64,000 nt of DNA from Tolypothrix sp. NIES-4075 (GTDB lineage Bacteria > Cyanobacteriota > Cyanobacteriia > Cyanobacteriales > Nostocaceae). The stretch's first letter is position 1. Each line of letters opens with the position of its first letter. The notes beneath the pieces were generated by a model. That model was given only the letters and a program-made list of their open reading frames with translations, had not been told where the DNA came from and ran no database searches. The translations under genes were made by a program, and so were the position numbers. Positions 60,010-64,000 of this stretch are shown one piece after another. Location: NCBI RefSeq assembly GCF_002218085.1, contig NZ_BDUC01000011.1, positions 61,236-125,235 on the forward strand. Direction: 5' to 3'.

Positions 60010-61487
60010 GTTTCAATTCCTCTTCCCCTCACGGGGATGGAAACACTTCACGCTTTACCGTTATGGTAGTAGCAAATAAAAGTTTCAATTCCTCTTCCCC
60101 TCACGGGGATGGAAACAACTACGTCTGCAGGATTACCTGCAGTCACTTTCTCCAGTTTCAATTCCTCTTCCCCTCACGGGGATGGAAACTTTTGGCTATT
60201 GGTCTGAGTTGCCAACTGAATAGCTTTTGTTTCAATTCCTCTTCCCCTCACGGGGATGGAAACACATTCTTTTGCGCTGGCACCGCTGGGGTGCAAACGC
60301 AAAAGTTTCAATTCCTCTTCCCCTCACGGGGATGGAAACAAAAGACATCGGGTCGCTAGGAATTAACCTAGCAATGGTTTCAATTCCTCTTCCCCTCACG
60401 GGGATGGAAACGAAAATCTTGTTTGTCCTTCATCAGTTGCTCCCGAACCGTTTCAATTCCTCTTCCCCTCACGGGGATGGAAACTGTTTGCGGGTTTTGG
60501 TTACAGTTACCAGTCCCATTCGTTTCAATTCCTCTTCCCCTCACGGGGATGGAAACAATTTGCAAAGAAGTACCTTGCATCGTTTTTGGCATTGTTTCAA
60601 TTCCTCTTCCCCTCACGGGGATGGAAACAAATTACTTTGCCAGCAGGAAATTCCCTACTGTAAAGTTTCAATTCCTCTTCCCCTCACGGGGATGGAAACA
60701 CTTTTGTGGTTGCTGAAAAAAACAAAGAACCAACCAGTTTCAATTCCTCTTCCCCTCACGGGGATGGAAACTTGTTCGTCAACTAACTGTACAGTTAGAT
60801 CAATCAATTGGTTTCAATTCCTCTTCCCCTCACGGGGATGGAAACATTTTTTTTACTCGCTCTGGCTGTAGAGCTACAAGTGTTTCAATTCCTCTTCCCC
60901 TCACGGGGATGGAAACAATGTTGGGATTACAATCCCGAATATTACGAACCAACTGCATGGTTTCAATTCCTCTTCCCCTCACGGGGATGGAAACCTTACA
61001 TAGGGTTCTGTTATTTTCGCAAACCCCAAGTTTCAATTCCTCTTCCCCTCACGGGGATGGAAACATCATCTTCCTCGATTGTATCAATCTTTGGATCTAG
61101 TAGGTTTCAATTCCTCTTCCCCTCACGGGGATGGAAACAAGCCTGGGTAGGCTTTAGCCATACTGTGTGCTGAATGTTTCAATTCCTCTTCCCCTCACGG
61201 GGATGGAAACTCGATTTTGTCGCCCTGGGGATTCGCTGACGCATTTAGTTTCAATTCCTCTTCCCCTCACGGGGATGGAAACAGTGCCTGAATTTCAGCT
61301 TGAGGAACCGCAGAAAATGGTTTCAATTCCTCTTCCCCTCACGGGGATGGAAACACTGTTGAGTCGTCTTGGTCTCCAATTTCAAAATTGTTTCAATTCC
61401 TCTTCCCCTCACGGGGATGGAAACGCGTATACCCTGAGTCTGAGCCAAAGACGGTCCAAAAAAGTTTCAATTCCTCTTCCCCTCACG
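60010..61487 (+). CRISPR. CRISPR array 3 (20 full repeats plus a truncated one, 20 spacers)
   Basis: The 35-nt repeat starts GTTTCAATTCCTCTTCCCCT and ends CACGGGGATGGAAAC. It is the reverse complement of the array 2 repeat with one base changed (C for T at position 5). Spacers are 35-43 nt. The leader is on the left, so transcription is rightward and repeats end ATGGAAAC. The last repeat (61464-61487) keeps only its first 24 bases before unrelated sequence. About nine spacers hold inverted repeats of 5 bp or more, e.g. 60117-60154 and 60264-60304. The array lies between the XRE-type gene and a TPR-CHAT gene. Confidence 0.97.
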
Positions 61488-61555
61488 CTTACGCGAAATT
61501 TTGCATAAAATAACAAGTAAGAACCAAAAAATATATAACCATCTCGAATGAGCAG

Positions 61556-64000
61556 ATGAAAGAAATAATAGAAAAATTAAATCAACTTAACCAAGAAGTA
61601 GTGCAACTTGTTGAGCAAGGTAATTTTGAGCAAGCTGTAATCGTTACACAACAAGCGATAAAGCTAGGACGAGAAGATATAGGAGAACACCCTGCTTTGG
61701 CAGATAGCTTAAATAACTTAGCAGAATTATATCGAATGCAAGGGCGTTTTTTGTTAGCAAAACCCTTGTATATCGAAGTCCTAAATATGAGAAAACGGTT
61801 GTTTGGCTCGCATCCCGATGTTGCACAAAGTTTAAACAATCTCGCAGTATTTAATCTATCACAAGGACATTATTCAGAAGCCGAGACTAACTTTTTTGCA
61901 GCTTTAAATATTTGGAAACATCATCTTGGTGAAGAACATTCAGAAATTGCAACTAATCTCAACAATATCGCAGAAGTTTATCGAGAGCAAGGACGCTATT
62001 TAGATGCTGAAAAAATGCACATTAAAGCTTTAGATATGCGAAAACGCTTATTTGGAGACTTACATCCTGATATTGCCCAAAGCTTGGATAATTTAGGAGT
62101 ACTTTACGAAAATCAAGCACGCTATCTGGATGCTGAAAAAATACATTTAGAAGCTCTAGAGATGCGAAAAAGTTTAGTGGGTGAGGAACATTGGTATATT
62201 GCGGCTAGTTTTAATAATTTAGCTTCATTATATAATTCCCAAGGGCGTTTCTTACAAGCCGAAGCAAATTATAACAAAGCACTAGAATTATGTAAAAAAG
62301 CACTAGGCTCTGAACATCCTTATGTAGCAAATACATTAAATAATATAGCTGATAATTACAAAAAACAGGGACGGTATTTAGATGCCGAAAAAATGAATTT
62401 AAACGCATTAACGATGCGGAAAAAAATTTTTGGAGACGAACATCTCGAAGTCGCCATGAGTTTGAGTAATTTGGGAGATGTTTATCTTCAACAAGGACGT
62501 TATAAAGATGCCGAGCAAATGTATATCGAAGCTTATACTCTCAAAAAACGCTTGCTAACTTCCGAACATCCAGAAATAGCCCTTAGCCTACATAATCTCG
62601 CAATTCTCTACACAGATCAAGGGCGCTACCAAGCAGCAGAGGAAAAATGTCTAGAATCATTATCTCTGTACGAACGTTTCTTAGGAAATCAACATCCTAA
62701 TGTCGCTGATAGTTTAAGTCATTTAGGAATGATTTACCGTTTACAAGGACTTTACTCTCAAGCTGAACAAAAATACTTAGAAGCATTAGCAATTCAAAAA
62801 AATCTCTTCGGACAAGAACATCCTGATATTGTAAATAGTTTAAACAAACTAGCAGAAATTTATCGCTTACAAGGACGCTACTCCCAAGCAGAACAAATCT
62901 ATCTCGAAGCCTATTCTATGAGTAAACGCTTGCTAGGAGAAATGCATCCTGAGGTTGCAGCGTTACTCAATAATTTAGGAGTATTATACGATGCTCAATA
63001 TAAACATTCCCAAGCAGAGCCATTATTTTTAGAAGCTTTGTCAATTGTCAAAACTTTGTTCGGAAATCAACATCCGCAAGTAGCAAGCACCATGAATAAT
63101 CTAGCAACAATTTATGGGAATACAGGGCGCTATTCGGAAGCTGAACCAATGCATTTAGAAGCACTAGAAATTAGAAAATCGATATTAAGTGAACAACATC
63201 CTGATATTACCAACAGTTTAAACAATCTTGCAGATATATACTTTTCTCTGGGACGCTATCAAGAAGCCAAATTACATTACACAGAAGCTTTATTTTTGAG
63301 AAAAAGTCTGTTAGGAGATAAACATCCTGATGTAGCATTGAGTTTAAATAATTTAGCAACTTTATTAACTGCTACCCAACGTCCTATAGATGCTTTGTGG
63401 TATCGCATCCAAGCAAGCGAAATTAATGACAAGATGATTAGCAATATATTCTCTTTTAGTTCAGAAAGCGATCGTCTCGCTTTTCTGCAAAAAATCAGAA
63501 ATAATTTTAATTTATTTCTCTCTTTAGTCTACAACCATCTTTCTGACTCCGAAAGTGCCAAACAACTAGCGTTAGATTTTATCTTCAAACGCAAGGCTCT
63601 AACTGCATCCGCACTCGCTGCTCAAAACGAAGCTCTTTATAGCGATCGCTATCCCCATCTTACAGAAAAATTCCGCCAACTCAACGATTTGAGCAACCAA
63701 ATAATTCATCTAACTTTTGCAGTTTCCCAGACGAATGATTTTACCATATACCAAGAAAACTTGGCGCAACTGCAAACTAAATATAACAACTTACAAAAAC
63801 AATTAGCCGCTCAAGTTCCAGAAATTCAGTTATCCGAACAAATTGCTGACCGATACGCAGTTGCCGCAGCATTACCCCCCGATTCTATTTTGGTCGAATT
63901 TGTCCGCTTTGACGTATTCAATTTTCAGGCAGTCCCAGCGAAGATGGAAGCGCAATGGCATCCTGCACGCTATTTGGCATTTATCCTCAAAGCAGGACAA
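61556..64000 (+). CDS. TPR-CHAT protein, 3' end outside window
   Basis: The ATG at 61556 opens a frame that stays open to the end (815 codons). After a short helical start, about 13 tandem 42-residue TPR units (kinesin-light-chain type, consensus NNLAELYRxQGRYxEAE, GExHPD) run to about residue 610. A helical linker follows (FIFKRKALTASALAAQNEAL, QTKYNNLQKQLAAQ). The visible end (ALPPDSILVEFVRFDVFNFQ, PARYLAFILKAG) is the beginning of a CHAT caspase-like domain; the catalytic His and Cys would lie beyond the window. TPR-CHAT proteins are common in cyanobacteria, and a TPR-CHAT protease (Csx29) is the partner of type III-E effectors, so the position beside a type III locus deserves notice. Confidence 0.85.
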   Translation, partial: MKEIIEKLNQLNQEVVQLVEQGNFEQAVIVTQQAIKLGREDIGEHPALADSLNNLAELYRMQGRFLLAKPLYIEVLNMRKRLFGSHPDVAQSLNNLAVFNLSQGHYSEAETNFFAALNIWKHHLGEEHSEIATNLNNIAEVYREQGRYLDAEKMHIKALDMRKRLFGDLHPDIAQSLDNLGVLYENQARYLDAEKIHLEALEMRKSLVGEEHWYIAASFNNLASLYNSQGRFLQAEANYNKALELCKKALGSEHPYVANTLNNIADNYKKQGRYLDAEKMNLNALTMRKKIFGDEHLEVAMSLSNLGDVYLQQGRYKDAEQMYIEAYTLKKRLLTSEHPEIALSLHNLAILYTDQGRYQAAEEKCLESLSLYERFLGNQHPNVADSLSHLGMIYRLQGLYSQAEQKYLEALAIQKNLFGQEHPDIVNSLNKLAEIYRLQGRYSQAEQIYLEAYSMSKRLLGEMHPEVAALLNNLGVLYDAQYKHSQAEPLFLEALSIVKTLFGNQHPQVASTMNNLATIYGNTGRYSEAEPMHLEALEIRKSILSEQHPDITNSLNNLADIYFSLGRYQEAKLHYTEALFLRKSLLGDKHPDVALSLNNLATLLTATQRPIDALWYRIQASEINDKMISNIFSFSSESDRLAFLQKIRNNFNLFLSLVYNHLSDSESAKQLALDFIFKRKALTASALAAQNEALYSDRYPHLTEKFRQLNDLSNQIIHLTFAVSQTNDFTIYQENLAQLQTKYNNLQKQLAAQVPEIQLSEQIADRYAVAAALPPDSILVEFVRFDVFNFQAVPAKMEAQWHPARYLAFILKAGQ

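Noticed and set aside
60063..61508. Open reading frames reading through CRISPR array 3 (and similar ones in arrays 1 and 2)
   Set aside because: Their translations are periodic copies of the repeat (SIPLPLTGMET, NSSSPHGDGN, STNYPSRGWK), an artefact of 35-nt repeats.
1..64000. tRNA or rRNA genes
   Set aside because: No stretch with a convincing cloverleaf or ribosomal RNA similarity was recognised on reading; a covariance-model scan would settle this.

Overview
This window looks like a large mobile replicon, or a plasmid-derived genomic island, of a filamentous cyanobacterium. The palindromic octamer GCGATCGC recurs throughout, and the families present (Ycf46-like ATPase, vWA-MoxR-associated protein, TPR-CHAT protein, RT-Cas1, multi-Cas7 type III CRISPR) are typical of Nostocales-type genomes. 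No rRNA or tRNA gene was recognised. Plasmid functions dominate the first half: a primase-like replication protein, a MOB relaxase with an accessory protein, a ParM-like segregation ATPase, a ParA-like ATPase and a second-copy-type RecG.

Layout. 0-7.4 kb: nuclease fragment, recG, plasmid primase, decayed TPR gene with a MITE-like insertion, methyltransferase and a vMAP-type protein. 7.6-11.7 kb: a small metabolic island with a sugar-phosphate cyclase (2-epi-5-epi-valiolone synthase-like), a HAD phosphatase remnant, an SDR oxidoreductase and an MFS exporter, flanked by IS630 relics. 11.9-20.2 kb: relaxase module and parM/parA segregation operon. 20.5-28.7 kb: a plasmid membrane-protein gene whose last two codons were displaced by a complete 7.5-kb Tn7-like transposon (tnsA, tnsB, tnsC, tnsD/tniQ). 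Its ends can be read and are flanked by a 5-bp duplication AGAAA. 28.9-35.5 kb: nuclease-like protein, small hypotheticals, Ycf46-like AAA ATPase, a repeat-bearing non-coding region and a tyrosine recombinase.

35.6-64 kb is a defence island. A CD-NTase-like nucleotidyltransferase and a small membrane-anchored protein precede an eight-gene type III-D-like CRISPR operon: cas10 without HD but with GGDD, four Cas7-like RAMPs, csx10, a small subunit, csx19 and a novel helical/OB protein. A second membrane-anchored protein, apparently sharing the same C-terminal domain, follows. Then come CRISPR array 1, cas6 with a CRISPR-repeat-like hairpin in its 5' leader, small genes, cas1-cas2, CRISPR array 2, an RT-Cas1 fusion, an XRE-DUF4384-like gene, CRISPR array 3 and a TPR-CHAT gene that runs off the window.

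The three arrays (13, 18 and 20+1 repeats) share one leader architecture with exact spacing. Many of their 49 spacers contain short inverted repeats, as might be expected if the RT-Cas1 machinery captures structured RNA. The most interesting leads are these hairpin spacers, the conserved leader boxes, the repeat-like element upstream of cas6, the possible cyclic-oligonucleotide membrane effectors flanking the type III operon, and the precisely delimited Tn7-like insertion. All assignments come from reading sequence motifs; no database search was run.
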